A stretch of 64,000 nt of DNA from Rhizobium album (GTDB lineage Bacteria > Pseudomonadota > Alphaproteobacteria > Rhizobiales > Rhizobiaceae). Location of the stretch: contig NZ_QFBC01000001.1 of assembly GCF_003122325.1 (NCBI RefSeq), positions 496,001 through 560,000 of the forward strand. The letters are read 5' to 3'. A program made the translations under genes and the position numbers. Numbering within the stretch: position 1 is the first letter of the stretch; the number at the start of each line of letters is the position of its first letter. Below, in pieces: positions 46,481 to 56,142 of the stretch. The notes beneath the pieces were generated by a model. That model saw only the letters and a list, made by a program, of their open reading frames with translations. It did no database searches and was not told the origin of the DNA.

Positions 46481-46660
46481 TCAGCGGTAGATATAGATCA
46501 TCAATGGCGTCATCAGGCTGATGAAGGTGATCGTCCCGAAAATCCACAACGCTGCTCCGTCGCCGACTCGCTTCGATTTCCGGATCGGGACGTCTTCGTC
46601 CGGAAGCGGTTCGTCATGTCCGGGAAGAAAAATCTCTATCTTGGGTTTTGCCTTGTCCAT
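46481..46660 (-). CDS. Small single-pass membrane protein
   Basis: About 59 residues from MDKAKPKIEIFLPGHDEPLPDED, with a charged N-terminus, a KSKR patch and one C-terminal membrane helix (GAALWIFGTITFISLMTPLMIYIYR). This layout (cytosolic K/E-rich head, one helix at the end) is seen in many small rhizobial proteins without known function. In-frame ATGs at 46669 and 46687 are alternative starts; the ribosome site is weak. Confidence 0.6.
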   Translation of the reverse strand: MDKAKPKIEIFLPGHDEPLPDEDVPIRKSKRVGDGAALWIFGTITFISLMTPLMIYIYR

Positions 46661-46941
46661 TGCATCCATGCACCGTGGTGACGGCAATATAAGGCTTCGA
46701 TGAATGCGGTGCCATGCCCGGCCGGAAAATTCACAAGGCCGTGAGGAGCGCCCAACAGAACTTCCCCGTCATTTGTCGTATCGCCGTTCATATTCTTTAT
46801 TAGGAATATTCTCATTAAATTCATCGCATTGATGATCCGACAGTGAGAGCCGCGCAAGCGGAGGTGACGCGGTATCATTGCCAAAGACACGGCAAGCGGC
46901 TGCCATCAGGGCGGCTGCCAGCATGCAGTTAGGGGTGCCGT

Positions 46942-47982
46942 GTGAATGTGAGACGGCGGCGTAGCCGCAGAGACAAGATAACGCTGATCGATGTCGCAAG
47001 GCTCGTCGGCGTCAGTTCGATTACCGTGTCGCGCGCCTTGCGCAATCCGGACAAGGTTTCCGCAAGCCTGCGGGAAAAAATCCTGAAAATGGTCGAGGAA
47101 CTGGGATATGTGCCGGATTTTGCCGCCCGCACCCTGGCAAGCCGCGACAGCGACGTCATCGGCGTCGTGCTGCCGACGCTTTCCAATTTTGCGCTGATGT
47201 CGGTGATGCAGGGCATCGAGGAGCGCATCCACCAGACGCACTACCGGGTGCAATATGCCTATACCCGTTTCCTGGAGGCGGCTGCGGTCTCGCAGATCAG
47301 GCTGTTCCTGGCGCAAAATCCCGCCGGCCTGATCGTCACCGGCCTGTCGCCGAGCGAAGAGACCGGGGCCATCCTGCGCAGCGCCGATTGCCCGGTGCTG
47401 GAGGTGCTGGATATTTCGGAAGAGACCTACTCCGGCCTCAGGGTCGGCATCGACACGCGCGAGGCAGCGCGGGTCGCCACCCGCCACATGCTGGAGCGGG
47501 GTTACCGCCGTTTTGCCATGGTAGGCGGGCCTGATAGCCGCAGCCGGCTGCGGCATGCCGGCTACTGCGACGTGATGCAGGCGGCCGGGCTTTACGATCC
47601 GGTGCTCGATATCGTCGAGAACGAAGCCACCAGCGCCGATCTCGGATGCCGGCTGCTGCGGCGCCTCCTCGACCGTGTTCCCGATATCGACGGAGCCTTC
47701 TGCCACAATGACGACGTGGCGCTGGGCATGATGTTCGAATGCCGCCGCGTCGGCCTCGCCGTACCGCAGCAATTCGGCCTGTGCGGTTTCAACGATCTCG
47801 ATTTCGCCGCCGTCAGCGCGCCGACGCTGACCTCGGTGCGGGTGCCGCGCTACGACCTCGGCGTGCGCGCTGCCGACATGATCATCCGCGCCATCGACAA
47901 TCCGGGGCTCGAACCGCTGTCCGTCGATGTCGGTTTTACCCTCGTCGAGCGGGAATCGACGCTGGGCCGATCGGCGGGCTGA
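46942..47982 (+). CDS. LacI family transcriptional regulator
   Basis: A 346-residue repressor. The helix-turn-helix is at about 13-36 (ITLIDVARLVGVSSITVSRALRNPDKVSA) with the hinge helix GYVPDFAARTLAS, followed by a periplasmic-binding-protein-like sensor (GVVLPTLSNFALMSVMQGIEE ... GIDTREAARVATRHMLERGYRR ... GAFCHNDDVALGM). Its GntR/gluconate-type look is only approximate. The GTG start at 46942 is the first in the frame. A bidirectional terminator separates it from cysN. The regulated genes are not in the window. Confidence 0.93.
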   Translation: MNVRRRRSRRDKITLIDVARLVGVSSITVSRALRNPDKVSASLREKILKMVEELGYVPDFAARTLASRDSDVIGVVLPTLSNFALMSVMQGIEERIHQTHYRVQYAYTRFLEAAAVSQIRLFLAQNPAGLIVTGLSPSEETGAILRSADCPVLEVLDISEETYSGLRVGIDTREAARVATRHMLERGYRRFAMVGGPDSRSRLRHAGYCDVMQAAGLYDPVLDIVENEATSADLGCRLLRRLLDRVPDIDGAFCHNDDVALGMMFECRRVGLAVPQQFGLCGFNDLDFAAVSAPTLTSVRVPRYDLGVRAADMIIRAIDNPGLEPLSVDVGFTLVERESTLGRSAG

Positions 47983-48000
47983 CATCGGGACGGGGAAACG

Positions 48001-48026
48001 AAAAAGGGGCCGGTCGGCCCCTTTTT
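48001..48026. terminator. Bidirectional Rho-independent terminator
   Basis: AAAAAGGGGCC (48001-48011) pairs perfectly with GGCCCCTTTTT (48016-48026). It ends both the LacI gene (plus) and the cysHDN operon (minus). Confidence 0.95.
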
Positions 48027-48029
48027 GCA

Positions 48030-49520
48030 TCAGATGTCGCTGGCCGCGTTCGACCAGAGCTGGGCGGCCTCGGCGGCCGTCATGCGTTTCACCTCCGCCT
48101 CGTGGCGGCGGTTGGCGAAGAGTTCGCTGGCCATGATCTGGTCGGCGAGGTCGGCCGGCAGGGACAGGATCACCCGGTTGCCCTCGCGGTGGATGCCGCC
48201 GATGGAAGGCGCGCGCTTGCCGGTGACCATGCCGCCCGCGACCGTGTTGTTGGTGTCGGGATCGATCAGGATGAAGGCGCCGGTCGAGCGGTTCTGGTCG
48301 TAGGGATCGAAGATAGCCGCTTCGTCGAAGGCGAGATGCACCTTGCCGATGCCGTTCATCGCCAAGGAATCCGTCGGGTTCCAGGCGCCGGTCTCCAGGT
48401 CGATCTGGCTCACCGGCTCGATGCTGACGCGCTGGCGGCGGGCGCCGGACTTCAGCCAGTAGCGCTTGCCGGGCTGGATGCCTTCCGGCTGCAGCGCCAC
48501 CAGGTTGGCGTCGAAGTTCAGGCCCACCTGCGGCTGGCCGTCGATGGAGGCGATGATGTCGCCGCGGGCGACGTCGACCTGGCGGTCGAGCACCAGCGTG
48601 ATGGCGTCGCCGGCGACGGCGGCGTTGCGCACCAGGTCGAAGGTAACGATCTGCGTGACGTTGGCGACGATGCCGGAGGGCAGGATGGCGACGGAATCGC
48701 CCGGCTTCACCGAGCCGCCCGCCACGGTCCCCTGGTAGCCGCGAAAACTTTCGCCGGGGCGGGAGACGCGCTGCACCGGCAGGCGGAAGCCGACCGTCTG
48801 CGCCGAGCGCACGGTCGCCAGTTCCAGCGCCTCCACCAGCGTCGGGCCGTCATACCAGGGCATCGCGGCCTTGCCGTCGTAAACGACGTTCTCGCCCTTC
48901 AGCGCCGACATCGGGATGGCGGTGACCTGGCGGATGGACAGCGACAGGGCGATCTCGCGGAATTCGTGGGCAATGCGCTCGAAGCCGGCGCGGTCGTAGC
49001 CGGTCAGGTCGATCTTATTGACCGCCAGCACGAACTGCTTGATGCCCATCAGCGCCGCGATGGTCGCATGCCGGCGGGTCTGCTCCAGGATGCCGGAGCG
49101 CGCATCGACCAGCAGCACGGCGAGATCCGCCGTCGAGGCGCCGGTCGCCATGTTGCGGGTGTACTGCTCGTGACCGGGCGTATCGGCAACGATGAAGGAG
49201 CGCTTGTCGGTGGCGAAATAGCGGTAGGCGACATCGATGGTGATGCCCTGTTCGCGCTCGGCCTGCAGGCCGTCGAGCAGCAGGGCGAAATCCGGCAGGC
49301 CAAGGTCGTTCTGCTTGCCGGAATCGCGGTGCAGGGTCGCGGCCTGGTCTTCCTTGACGGCCTTGGTATCCCAGAGCAGCCGGCCGATCAGCGTCGACTT
49401 GCCGTCGTCGACGCTGCCGCAGGTGATGAGGCGCAACGGCCGCGTGTCGCGGACGGCCCTGGCCGGCTCGCTGGCCGGATGGGCCGAAACGGTGGCGGTG
49501 GCGGTGAGGGAGGCGCTCAT
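48030..49520 (-). CDS. cysN: Sulfate adenylyltransferase subunit 1 (GTPase)
   Basis: A 496-residue GTPase that drives ATP sulfurylase (CysD) to make adenosine 5'-phosphosulfate. G1 is GSVDDGKSTL at 35-44; G3 DTPGH and G4 NKID are visible. There is no C-terminal APS-kinase (CysC) domain, unlike the NodQ/CysNC fusion. It lies 1 bp from cysD on the same strand. Confidence 0.97.
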   Translation of the reverse strand: MSASLTATATVSAHPASEPARAVRDTRPLRLITCGSVDDGKSTLIGRLLWDTKAVKEDQAATLHRDSGKQNDLGLPDFALLLDGLQAEREQGITIDVAYRYFATDKRSFIVADTPGHEQYTRNMATGASTADLAVLLVDARSGILEQTRRHATIAALMGIKQFVLAVNKIDLTGYDRAGFERIAHEFREIALSLSIRQVTAIPMSALKGENVVYDGKAAMPWYDGPTLVEALELATVRSAQTVGFRLPVQRVSRPGESFRGYQGTVAGGSVKPGDSVAILPSGIVANVTQIVTFDLVRNAAVAGDAITLVLDRQVDVARGDIIASIDGQPQVGLNFDANLVALQPEGIQPGKRYWLKSGARRQRVSIEPVSQIDLETGAWNPTDSLAMNGIGKVHLAFDEAAIFDPYDQNRSTGAFILIDPDTNNTVAGGMVTGKRAPSIGGIHREGNRVILSLPADLADQIMASELFANRRHEAEVKRMTAAEAAQLWSNAASDI

Positions 49521-49521
49521 C

Positions 49522-50475
49522 TCAAAAATATCCTTCGCGTTTTTTCTTTTCCATCGAGCCGGACTGGTCGCGGTCGATGGCGCGGCCCTGACGTTCGGAG
49601 ACGGTGGCGATCTCGAGTTCGGCGATCACCTCGTCCAGCGTCGTCGCTTCGGAGCGGATGGCACCGGTCAGCGGGAAGCAGCCGAGCGTGCGGAAGCGGA
49701 TCATGCCTTCCTGCTTCACTTCGCCGGGCAGCAGTTCCAGGCGCGGGTCCTCGGCGAGGATCATCATGCCGTCGCGTTCGACGAACTTGCGGTTCTCGGC
49801 GTAATAGAGCGGCACCAGCGGGATGTCTTCCGCCTGGATGTAGCGCCAGATGTCGACCTCGGTCCAGTTGGACAGCGGGAAGGCGCGCACGCTTTCGCCC
49901 TTGCGGATCATTCCGTTGTAGATGTTCCACAGTTCCGGGCGCTGGTTGCGCGGGTCCCAGCGGTGGTCGGGAGTGCGGAAGGAGTAGATGCGCTCCTTGG
50001 CGCGCGAGGCCTCCTCGTCGCGACGCGCACCGCCAAAGGCGGCATCGAACTGGCCGGCATCAAGCGCCTGGCGCAGCGCTTCGGTCTTCATGATGTCGGT
50101 ATAGAGCGCCGAGCCGTGGGTAAACGGCGTGACGTTTTCGGCGGCACCGCGCGGATTGATGTGCTCGATCAGGTCGAGATCGTATTCCTTGACGATCGCA
50201 TCGCGGAAGGCGATCATTTCCTTGAATTTCCAGCCGGTGTTGACGTGCAGCAGCGGGAAGGGCACGCGGCCGGGATAGAAGGCCTTGCGAGCGAGATGCA
50301 GCAGCACAGAAGAATCCTTGCCGATCGAATAGAGCATCACCGGACGCTCGAATTCGGCCGCGACTTCGCGGAAGATATGGATCGCCTCGTTTTCCAGCGC
50401 TTTCAGGTGCGGGTCGAGCGGGGCCTTGTTGCTTTTGGGATTTTTCAGGTCTTGTTCCGGTCGGGTATCGGACAT
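49522..50475 (-). CDS. cysD: Sulfate adenylyltransferase subunit 2
   Basis: A 317-residue ATP-pyrophosphatase-fold enzyme; the PP-loop is [17 protein letters not shown], and [21 protein letters not shown] and [13 protein letters not shown] are family hallmarks. With CysN it adenylates sulfate. It follows cysH by 44 bp and precedes cysN by 1 bp. Confidence 0.97.
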   Translation of the reverse strand: MSDTRPEQDLKNPKSNKAPLDPHLKALENEAIHIFREVAAEFERPVMLYSIGKDSSVLLHLARKAFYPGRVPFPLLHVNTGWKFKEMIAFRDAIVKEYDLDLIEHINPRGAAENVTPFTHGSALYTDIMKTEALRQALDAGQFDAAFGGARRDEEASRAKERIYSFRTPDHRWDPRNQRPELWNIYNGMIRKGESVRAFPLSNWTEVDIWRYIQAEDIPLVPLYYAENRKFVERDGMMILAEDPRLELLPGEVKQEGMIRFRTLGCFPLTGAIRSEATTLDEVIAELEIATVSERQGRAIDRDQSGSMEKKKREGYF

Positions 50476-50519
50476 CTCGTCAGGGGCTCCAGGAATTCGT
50501 GTTCGGCATGGCCGGCCGC

Positions 50520-51275
50520 TCAGCGGGCCAGCGTCGATGCCTGCGGCAGGGCGGAAGCGGCATCAGTGACATGAAGGCCGCATTCGCGCTTCTCGTCGTT
50601 TTCCCACCACCAGCGGCCGGCGCGTTCGGGTTCGCCCGGCTTGATGGCGCGGGTGCAGGGTTCGCAGCCGATCGACGGATAACCGCGGGCGTGCAGCGGG
50701 TTGATCGGCACCGCCTCGGTTGCGACATAGGCGTTGATCGCCTCGATGTCCCAATCCGCCAGCGGATTGACCTTGATCAGACAGCGCTCCGGATCGTATT
50801 CGGCGAAAGGCGTTTCGGCGCGGTTGCCGGACTGGCCGCGGCGCAGGCCGGTGATCCACACGGCGGCGCCTTCCAGCGCCCGGGCGAGCGGCTTCACCTT
50901 GCGCACGCCGCAACAGGCATGCCGGGCTTCGACGCTGTCGTAGAAGCCGTTCATGCCGTATCGGGCGGCATAGGCATCGATGTCGGCCTGCTCGGGATGG
51001 AAGCGGCGGATCTGGATGTCGAAGCGGCTTTCGGTCTCCCTGATCAGCGCAACGGTCTCGGGAAAGAGCCGCCCGGTTTCGAGCGTCACGACGTCCACCG
51101 GCAAGCGGTGCGAGCCGATGGCGGCGGTGATGACCTGGTCCTCGATGCCGAGCGAGGTGGTGAACACCACACGCCCGCCAAGGCCGGCGACCAGCGACAG
51201 GCGCGCCGCAAGATCGAGACCCGCCAGCGTCTCGTTGAGGGTCTGTGCGTCGGCGATGCTTTGAATGGCAGTCAT
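50520..51275 (-). CDS. cysH: Assimilatory APS reductase (CysH type)
   Basis: A 251-residue enzyme reducing APS to sulfite. The [4Fe-4S] cysteines C121-C122 and C204-x2-C207 are present, which marks the APS (not PAPS) reductase branch, and the catalytic C-terminal ECGLH at 231-235 is present. The start [11 protein letters not shown] at 51275 is chosen over the long open frame to 51407. First gene of the cysH-cysD-cysN operon; a promoter candidate is at 51431-51460. Confidence 0.95.
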   Translation of the reverse strand: MTAIQSIADAQTLNETLAGLDLAARLSLVAGLGGRVVFTTSLGIEDQVITAAIGSHRLPVDVVTLETGRLFPETVALIRETESRFDIQIRRFHPEQADIDAYAARYGMNGFYDSVEARHACCGVRKVKPLARALEGAAVWITGLRRGQSGNRAETPFAEYDPERCLIKVNPLADWDIEAINAYVATEAVPINPLHARGYPSIGCEPCTRAIKPGEPERAGRWWWENDEKRECGLHVTDAASALPQASTLAR

Positions 51276-51430
51276 CTGCAGGATATCCGGGTTCGATTGT
51301 GACCGGAGTATCGCAGGTTGCGCTGCAGCAAGACAGAAAAACGGATTTCGAAACAAAGGCCGCGGGAGCAAATATCTCTCCGAACGGCAAGCGCGGCAGA
51401 AAACCATGAGGCGTGCCGCCGACCCGATTA

Positions 51431-51460
51431 TGTCTACTAGATTTATAGATTAATTGTCAA
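51431..51460 (-). promoter_or_regulatory. Candidate promoter of cysHDN
   Basis: On the minus strand TTGACA (51460-51455) is followed after 18 bp by TAGACA (51436-51431), a weak but plausible sigma-70 promoter 156 bp upstream of the cysH start. Confidence 0.4.
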
Positions 51461-51465
51461 CGAGC

Positions 51466-51484
51466 GCCGGATGAAAAATCCGGC
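51466..51484. terminator. Small hairpin downstream of betA
   Basis: GCCGGAT (51466-51472) pairs with ATCCGGC (51478-51484) around GAAAA, just past the betA stop. There is no real T run, so termination is uncertain. Confidence 0.45.
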
Positions 51485-51510
51485 ACCGTTAATGTTCGGC
51501 AGTCCCGCCG

Positions 51511-53160
51511 CTACCGGTCGCTCACCTGCGCCCGCGGATTGGCCCAGGGCTCCTGGTTGGAGCGGGGCAGGGGCTGCCTGCCGAGTATATGGTCGGAGGC
51601 CTTTTCGCCGGTCATGATCGACGGGCCGTTGAGGTTGCCATAAGTCACATGCGGGAAGATCGACGAGTCGGCGACGCGCAAGCCCTCGACGCCGATGACG
51701 CGGCATTCCGGATCGACCACCGCCATTGGATCATCCTTCGCGCCCATGCGGCAGGTGCCGCAGGGATGATAGGCGCTTTCGAGATGGTCGCGCAGGAAGG
51801 CGTCGATCTGCTCGTCGGTCCGGACCGCTTCGCCCGGCTGGATCTCCGGCCCGCGGAACGTGTCGAACGCCTTCTGGCCGAAGATTTCCCGGGTCAGGCG
51901 CACGCAGTGGCGGAATTTTTCCCAGTCTTCCGGATGGCTCATATAGTTGAAGCGGATGACCGGATCGGCCTTCGGATCGGCCGAGCGCAGCATGACGTTG
52001 CCGCGCGATTTCGACAGGTTGTAGCCGACATGCACTTGGAAGCCGTGGCTCTTCGCCGCCGCCTTGCCGTCGTAGCTGATGGCCACCGGCAGGAAGTGGT
52101 ACTGGATGTCGGGCTGTTTCAGGCCCGGCGCCGACCGAAGGAAGGCACAGGCCTCGAACTGGTTCGAGGCGCCCAGCCCGCCCTTGGACAGCAGCCACTG
52201 CGCGCCAGCAACCCCCTGCCAGAACCACGGCAGCCAGGAATAGAGCGATACCGGCTTGGTCGAAACCTGCTGGAAATAGAATTCCATATGGTCCTGGAGA
52301 TTGGCGCCGACGCCCGGCCGGTCGGCCTTCACCTCCAGCCCCAGGTCGCGCAGGTGCTGCGCCGGGCCGATGCCCGAGAGCATCAGCAGTTTCGGCGAGT
52401 TGAAGGAGGAGGCCGAGACGATAACCTCGCGGTTCGCCCTGACCACCTCGACCTTGCCGCCCCGTTCGATCTCGACGCCGACGGCGCGGCCATTCTCGAT
52501 GACGATTTTCCGGGCGAAGCAATGGATGAGCTGCACGTTCGGCCGCTTCATCGCCGGGCGGAGATAGGCATTGGCGGCCGACCAGCGGCGGCCGTTGTGG
52601 ATCGTCTGCTCCATCAGCCCGAAACCTTCCTGCTTCGAGCCGTTGTAGTCCTCCGTCGTTTCGAAGCCGGCCTGCTTGCCGGCCTGGATGAAGGCGTGGA
52701 ACAGCGGGTTGGTCACCGGCCCGCGCTGCACGTGCAGCGGCCCGTCCGTGCCGCGCCAGCCCTCCTCGCCGCCATGGCTGTGTTCCATGCGCTTGAAGTA
52801 GGGCAGCACGTCGGCATAGGCCCAGCCGTTGGCGCCGAGCTCTTCCCAGCGGTTGAAATCTTCCGCGTGGCCGCGGACATAGACCAGCCCGTTGATCGAC
52901 GACGACCCGCCGATCACCTTTCCACGCGGCGCGGTGATGCGGCGGTTGTTGAGGTTGGGCTCCGGCTCGGAAAGATAACCCCAATTGTAGCGCTTCATGC
53001 TCATCGGCCAGGCCAGCGCCGCCGGCATCTGGATGAACGGCCCCAAATCCGAGCCGCCGAACTCCAGCACGATGACCGTATGCTTGCCGTCCTCCGACAG
53101 GCGGTAAGCCATGGCCGAACCGGCCGAACCCGAACCGATGATGACGAAATCTGCCTGCAT
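51511..53160 (-). CDS. betA: Choline dehydrogenase
   Basis: A 549-residue GMC flavoprotein oxidising choline to betaine aldehyde. The FAD-binding [13 protein letters not shown] is at residues 9-21, GMC signatures [14 protein letters not shown] and [20 protein letters not shown] are present, and the C-terminal HPCGTCRMG is typical. It is the last gene of the bet cluster but is separated from betB by 712 bp holding a toxin-antitoxin pair on the other strand. Confidence 0.97.
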   Translation of the reverse strand: MQADFVIIGSGSAGSAMAYRLSEDGKHTVIVLEFGGSDLGPFIQMPAALAWPMSMKRYNWGYLSEPEPNLNNRRITAPRGKVIGGSSSINGLVYVRGHAEDFNRWEELGANGWAYADVLPYFKRMEHSHGGEEGWRGTDGPLHVQRGPVTNPLFHAFIQAGKQAGFETTEDYNGSKQEGFGLMEQTIHNGRRWSAANAYLRPAMKRPNVQLIHCFARKIVIENGRAVGVEIERGGKVEVVRANREVIVSASSFNSPKLLMLSGIGPAQHLRDLGLEVKADRPGVGANLQDHMEFYFQQVSTKPVSLYSWLPWFWQGVAGAQWLLSKGGLGASNQFEACAFLRSAPGLKQPDIQYHFLPVAISYDGKAAAKSHGFQVHVGYNLSKSRGNVMLRSADPKADPVIRFNYMSHPEDWEKFRHCVRLTREIFGQKAFDTFRGPEIQPGEAVRTDEQIDAFLRDHLESAYHPCGTCRMGAKDDPMAVVDPECRVIGVEGLRVADSSIFPHVTYGNLNGPSIMTGEKASDHILGRQPLPRSNQEPWANPRAQVSDR

Positions 53161-53211
53161 GATGGATGTCCCCGCAGTTCCACGAAGTTAGTGACAAAAG
53201 TATCGCGAATT

Positions 53212-53223
53212 GCTATGCATAGC
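53212..53223. promoter_or_regulatory. Palindromic operator of the toxin-antitoxin pair
   Basis: The perfect 12-bp palindrome GCTATGCATAGC lies 34 bp before the RelE-like start and between the betA start and the TA genes. It is the natural binding site for the autoregulating XRE antitoxin. A further CATAGC copy follows at about 53232. Confidence 0.7.
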
Positions 53224-53256
53224 GCCGTATCCATAGCTTTGGGCAATTGCTGTTGT

Positions 53257-53502
53257 ATGAAACAGATTGTTGTGACCCGGGAGGCGCAAAGAAGCTTGAG
53301 CCGGATGCAGCCCAAGCGTCGGGCAGCCATCTATGCCAAGCTCGATGCCTATGCGCGCGGAGAGCCTGTCGACATCAAGAGGATGCAAGGTAAAAGCTAC
53401 TACCGCATTCGCGTCGGTCAGGATCGGGTGATCATCGACGATCAGGGAAGAGTCGTGATGGTTATCGATGCCGGGCCGCGCGGAGGCATTTACAAGGAGT
53501 AG
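53257..53502 (+). CDS. RelE/HigB-type toxin (type II toxin-antitoxin)
   Basis: An 81-residue RelE-fold protein (MKQIVVTREAQRSLSRMQPKRRAAIYAKLDAYARGE, then MQGKSYYRIRVGQDRVIIDDQG, VVMVIDAGPRGGIYK), a ribosome-dependent mRNA endonuclease family. Arginines for the active site are visible (R36 region, KSYYRIRVGQDR). Translation starts at 53257. The antitoxin follows 6 bp later, toxin first, the order typical of HigBA-like modules. Confidence 0.9.
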   Translation: MKQIVVTREAQRSLSRMQPKRRAAIYAKLDAYARGEPVDIKRMQGKSYYRIRVGQDRVIIDDQGRVVMVIDAGPRGGIYKE

Positions 53503-53508
53503 GTCGGA

Positions 53509-53862
53509 ATGGGCGACATCCAGAAACTGACGATCGACGGCAAGAACTATGTTCTGCTCAGCGAAGAGGATTACGAAGACCTGGTCGACGGTCTTCGCGC
53601 CGACGCGATCATGGCGCGTGTTGCGGCTGGTGAGGAAACATGGCCGTTGGAGTTCGTCAGGGAACTCACCGAAACCGACAGCCGCATCCGCACGTTTCGC
53701 AATTACCGCAGGATGACCGTGTCCGAGCTCGCCGAGGCCGCGGGTATTTCGCAGCCCTATCTCTCCGAGATCGAGACCGGCAAGAAGACCGGCTCCGTCG
53801 ATGTGCTGAAGCGCATCGCCGCCGCTCTCAAGGTCGATCTCGACGATCTCGTGGTGGATTGA
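53509..53862 (+). CDS. XRE-family antitoxin
   Basis: A 117-residue protein: an N-terminal domain (KLTIDGKNYVLLSEEDYEDLVDGLRADAIMARVAAGEE) that likely binds the toxin, and a C-terminal helix-turn-helix (RRMTVSELAEAAGISQPYLSEIETGKKTGSVDVLKRIAAALKVDLDDLV). It follows AAGGAGTAGGTCGGA and closes 10 bp before the convergent betB stop. Confidence 0.9.
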   Translation: MGDIQKLTIDGKNYVLLSEEDYEDLVDGLRADAIMARVAAGEETWPLEFVRELTETDSRIRTFRNYRRMTVSELAEAAGISQPYLSEIETGKKTGSVDVLKRIAAALKVDLDDLVVD

Positions 53863-53872
53863 CGCCGCCATC

Positions 53873-55336
53873 TCAATACGGCGCCTGAACCGGCCCGGTG
53901 CCGACATAGACCGTCTTCAGCTCGCTGTAGTGCTCCAGCGCCGCGGCGGAATTTTCGCGGCCGAAGCCGGATTGTTTCGAGCCGCCGAAGGGGATCTCCA
54001 CCGGGCAGAGATTGTAGGTGTTGATCCACAGCGTGCCGGCTTCCAGCCGGTCTACGACACGATGGGCGCGGGAGATGTCGGCGGTGAAGACGCCGCCGGA
54101 CAGGCCGAATTCGGTGGCGTTGGCGCGGGCGATGACCTCCGCCTCGTCGTCGAAATCGAGCACGCACATCACCGGGCCGAAAATCTCCTCGCGGGCGATG
54201 GTCATCTTGTCGGTGACGTCGGCAAAGACGGTCGGCTGCACATAATAGCCTTCGCCGGCGACATTGTTGGGAATGCCGCCGCCGGTCAGAAGCGTCGCGC
54301 CCTCGGCCTTGCCCTTCTCGATGTAGGCGAGCACCTTCTCGCGCTGCGCCCAGGAGACCATCGGGCCGAGCTGCGTCGCCTCGTCCATCGGGTCGCCGAT
54401 GAGGATCGCCTCGGTGCGGGCCTTCAGGCGCGACAGGAACGTTTCCTTCACCTTGCGCTGCACGAAGACGCGCGTGCCGTTGGAGCACACCTGTCCCGTC
54501 GAATAGAAATTGCCGAGCATGGCGCCGCCGATGGCGGAATCGATGTCGGCATCGTCGAAGACGATCAGCGGCGACTTGCCGCCGAGTTCCATGGTGACGT
54601 GCTTCAGGTGGCCGGCGGCGGCGGCGGCCACCTTGCGGCCGGTCGGCACCGAGCCGGTCAGCGACACCTTGGCGACGTCGGGATGATTGACCAGCAGCGG
54701 CCCGGTGTCGCGGTCGCCCTGGATGACGTTGTAGAGGCCCTTCGGCAACCCGGCCTCGTGCAGGATTTCCGCGATCTTCAGCGCGCCGAGCGGCGTGTTC
54801 TCCGAGGGCTTGAACACCATGGCGTTGCCGGCGATCAGGGCGGGCGCGCCCTTCCAGCAGGCGATCTGCTGCGGATAGTTCCAGGCGCCGATGCCGACGC
54901 AGACGCCGAGCGGCACGCGCTTGGTATAGGCGAAATCGCCGCCGAGCGGGATATAGTCGCCGTTCAGCGCCGTGGCGGCGATGCCGCCGAAGAATTCGAA
55001 ACTGTCGGCGCCGGACGTCGGGTCGGCGACGATGGTTTCCTGGATCGGCTTGCCGGTGTCGAGCGTTTCGAGTTCCGAGAGTTCGCGGTTGCGTTCACGC
55101 ATGATCTCGGCGGCGCGCTTGAGGATGCGGCCGCGGGCCGTCGGGCTCATCGCCGCCCATTCCGGCTGGGCGCGCTTGGCAGCGGCGATCGCCTTCTCGA
55201 TGATGGCGGGCGTTGCCGCATGCAGGCGGGCGATGACTTCGCCGGTGGCCGGATACAGGCTTTCGAAGACGGTGCCGTCGGCGTCCTCGACATACTCGCC
55301 GTCGATGAAGTGCGAGGCTTTGGGTTGGGCTTTCAT
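53873..55336 (-). CDS. betB: Betaine aldehyde dehydrogenase
   Basis: A 487-residue ALDH making glycine betaine. Catalytic E250 ([10 protein letters not shown]) and C284 ([10 protein letters not shown]) are present, with [12 protein letters not shown] as NAD motif. The ATG at 55336 overlaps the upstream TPR gene's stop (ATGA). In the operon order it sits between the TPR gene and, beyond a TA pair, betA. Confidence 0.97.
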   Translation of the reverse strand: MKAQPKASHFIDGEYVEDADGTVFESLYPATGEVIARLHAATPAIIEKAIAAAKRAQPEWAAMSPTARGRILKRAAEIMRERNRELSELETLDTGKPIQETIVADPTSGADSFEFFGGIAATALNGDYIPLGGDFAYTKRVPLGVCVGIGAWNYPQQIACWKGAPALIAGNAMVFKPSENTPLGALKIAEILHEAGLPKGLYNVIQGDRDTGPLLVNHPDVAKVSLTGSVPTGRKVAAAAAGHLKHVTMELGGKSPLIVFDDADIDSAIGGAMLGNFYSTGQVCSNGTRVFVQRKVKETFLSRLKARTEAILIGDPMDEATQLGPMVSWAQREKVLAYIEKGKAEGATLLTGGGIPNNVAGEGYYVQPTVFADVTDKMTIAREEIFGPVMCVLDFDDEAEVIARANATEFGLSGGVFTADISRAHRVVDRLEAGTLWINTYNLCPVEIPFGGSKQSGFGRENSAAALEHYSELKTVYVGTGPVQAPY

Positions 55337-56142
55337 GTGCGATCCTTTGCCTGTTGGGCGAGATAGGCTTCCAGGAAACCGGCGAGCAGTTTCGGGCTTC
55401 TTTGCCACGCCGCCTTGAATTCGTTGAGATAGATGGCTGCGGCTTCTTTGCTGCCCCAGGCAATCAAGTCGGCCGACACGGCGCGGGGCCACCTGTTGCT
55501 CTTGGCCGCCGTGGCGAGCAGGGGCAGGAAATATCGATTGCTGGCTTCTATTTCGTCGAAATGCCGGCGGAAATCGATCTTCCGTTTGCTGGCCAGATCG
55601 ACCAGCAGCTTGGTTGCCACGAACTCTATGGAGCCATCTCCGTCGTAGTCGGCGAAGAGAATGCGGCAATCGCTATAGTCGCCGCTTTCCGCCGAAAGCT
55701 TCATCACCAGGGTCCGAACGCCCTGGTTGTCATTCGGGTTCAGCTTGAGCAGTCGCTTGAAGGTCTCGGCAGCCTCCTTCGCATCTCCCGCGGCCATCAG
55801 GGCGAGGCCCAGATTATGCTGCGCGCGCATCCAGGGACGGGTGCCGAGGAAGCCCCACCAGGCCATGTCTTCATCGTCGAGGACCGGCGCGAAGAGCCTC
55901 TCCCCGATCCTTACCCCCTCACGGAACAGGGCGATGCTTTCGGCGTGGCTTTCGGCGTGAATGCCGAGAATGTTATAGGCATCGATGCAGTCGAGATCGA
56001 CGGAGAGCGCCTTGCGGGCGAGTTTGGTCCGCTTACCCGGCGTCTCTGCATCCCAGGCCTCGTTCAGAATTCCGTCCGCTGGGCTGTCGATGTCCGGGCC
56101 GAAGCCGCCTCGCGCATTGTATCTCGCTTTTCTCACAGTCAC
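55333..56142 (-). CDS. ST7-like tetratricopeptide protein within the bet operon
   Basis: A 269-residue protein that resembles the bacterial ST7-type TPR family: [105 protein letters not shown]. It starts with GTG overlapping the betC stop (GTGA, 4 nt) and ends with TGA overlapping betB's ATG (4 nt), so it is translated as part of the operon. No catalytic motif; it may be an assembly or scaffold protein. Not a standard bet gene as far as I know. Confidence 0.9.
   Translation of the reverse strand: MTVRKARYNARGGFGPDIDSPADGILNEAWDAETPGKRTKLARKALSVDLDCIDAYNILGIHAESHAESIALFREGVRIGERLFAPVLDDEDMAWWGFLGTRPWMRAQHNLGLALMAAGDAKEAAETFKRLLKLNPNDNQGVRTLVMKLSAESGDYSDCRILFADYDGDGSIEFVATKLLVDLASKRKIDFRRHFDEIEASNRYFLPLLATAAKSNRWPRAVSADLIAWGSKEAAAIYLNEFKAAWQRSPKLLAGFLEAYLAQQAKDRT

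Noticed and set aside
46636-46890. Minus-strand frame overlapping the small membrane protein start (inner ATG near 46790).
   Set aside because: No ribosome site, no family, and it overlaps the better-supported gene.
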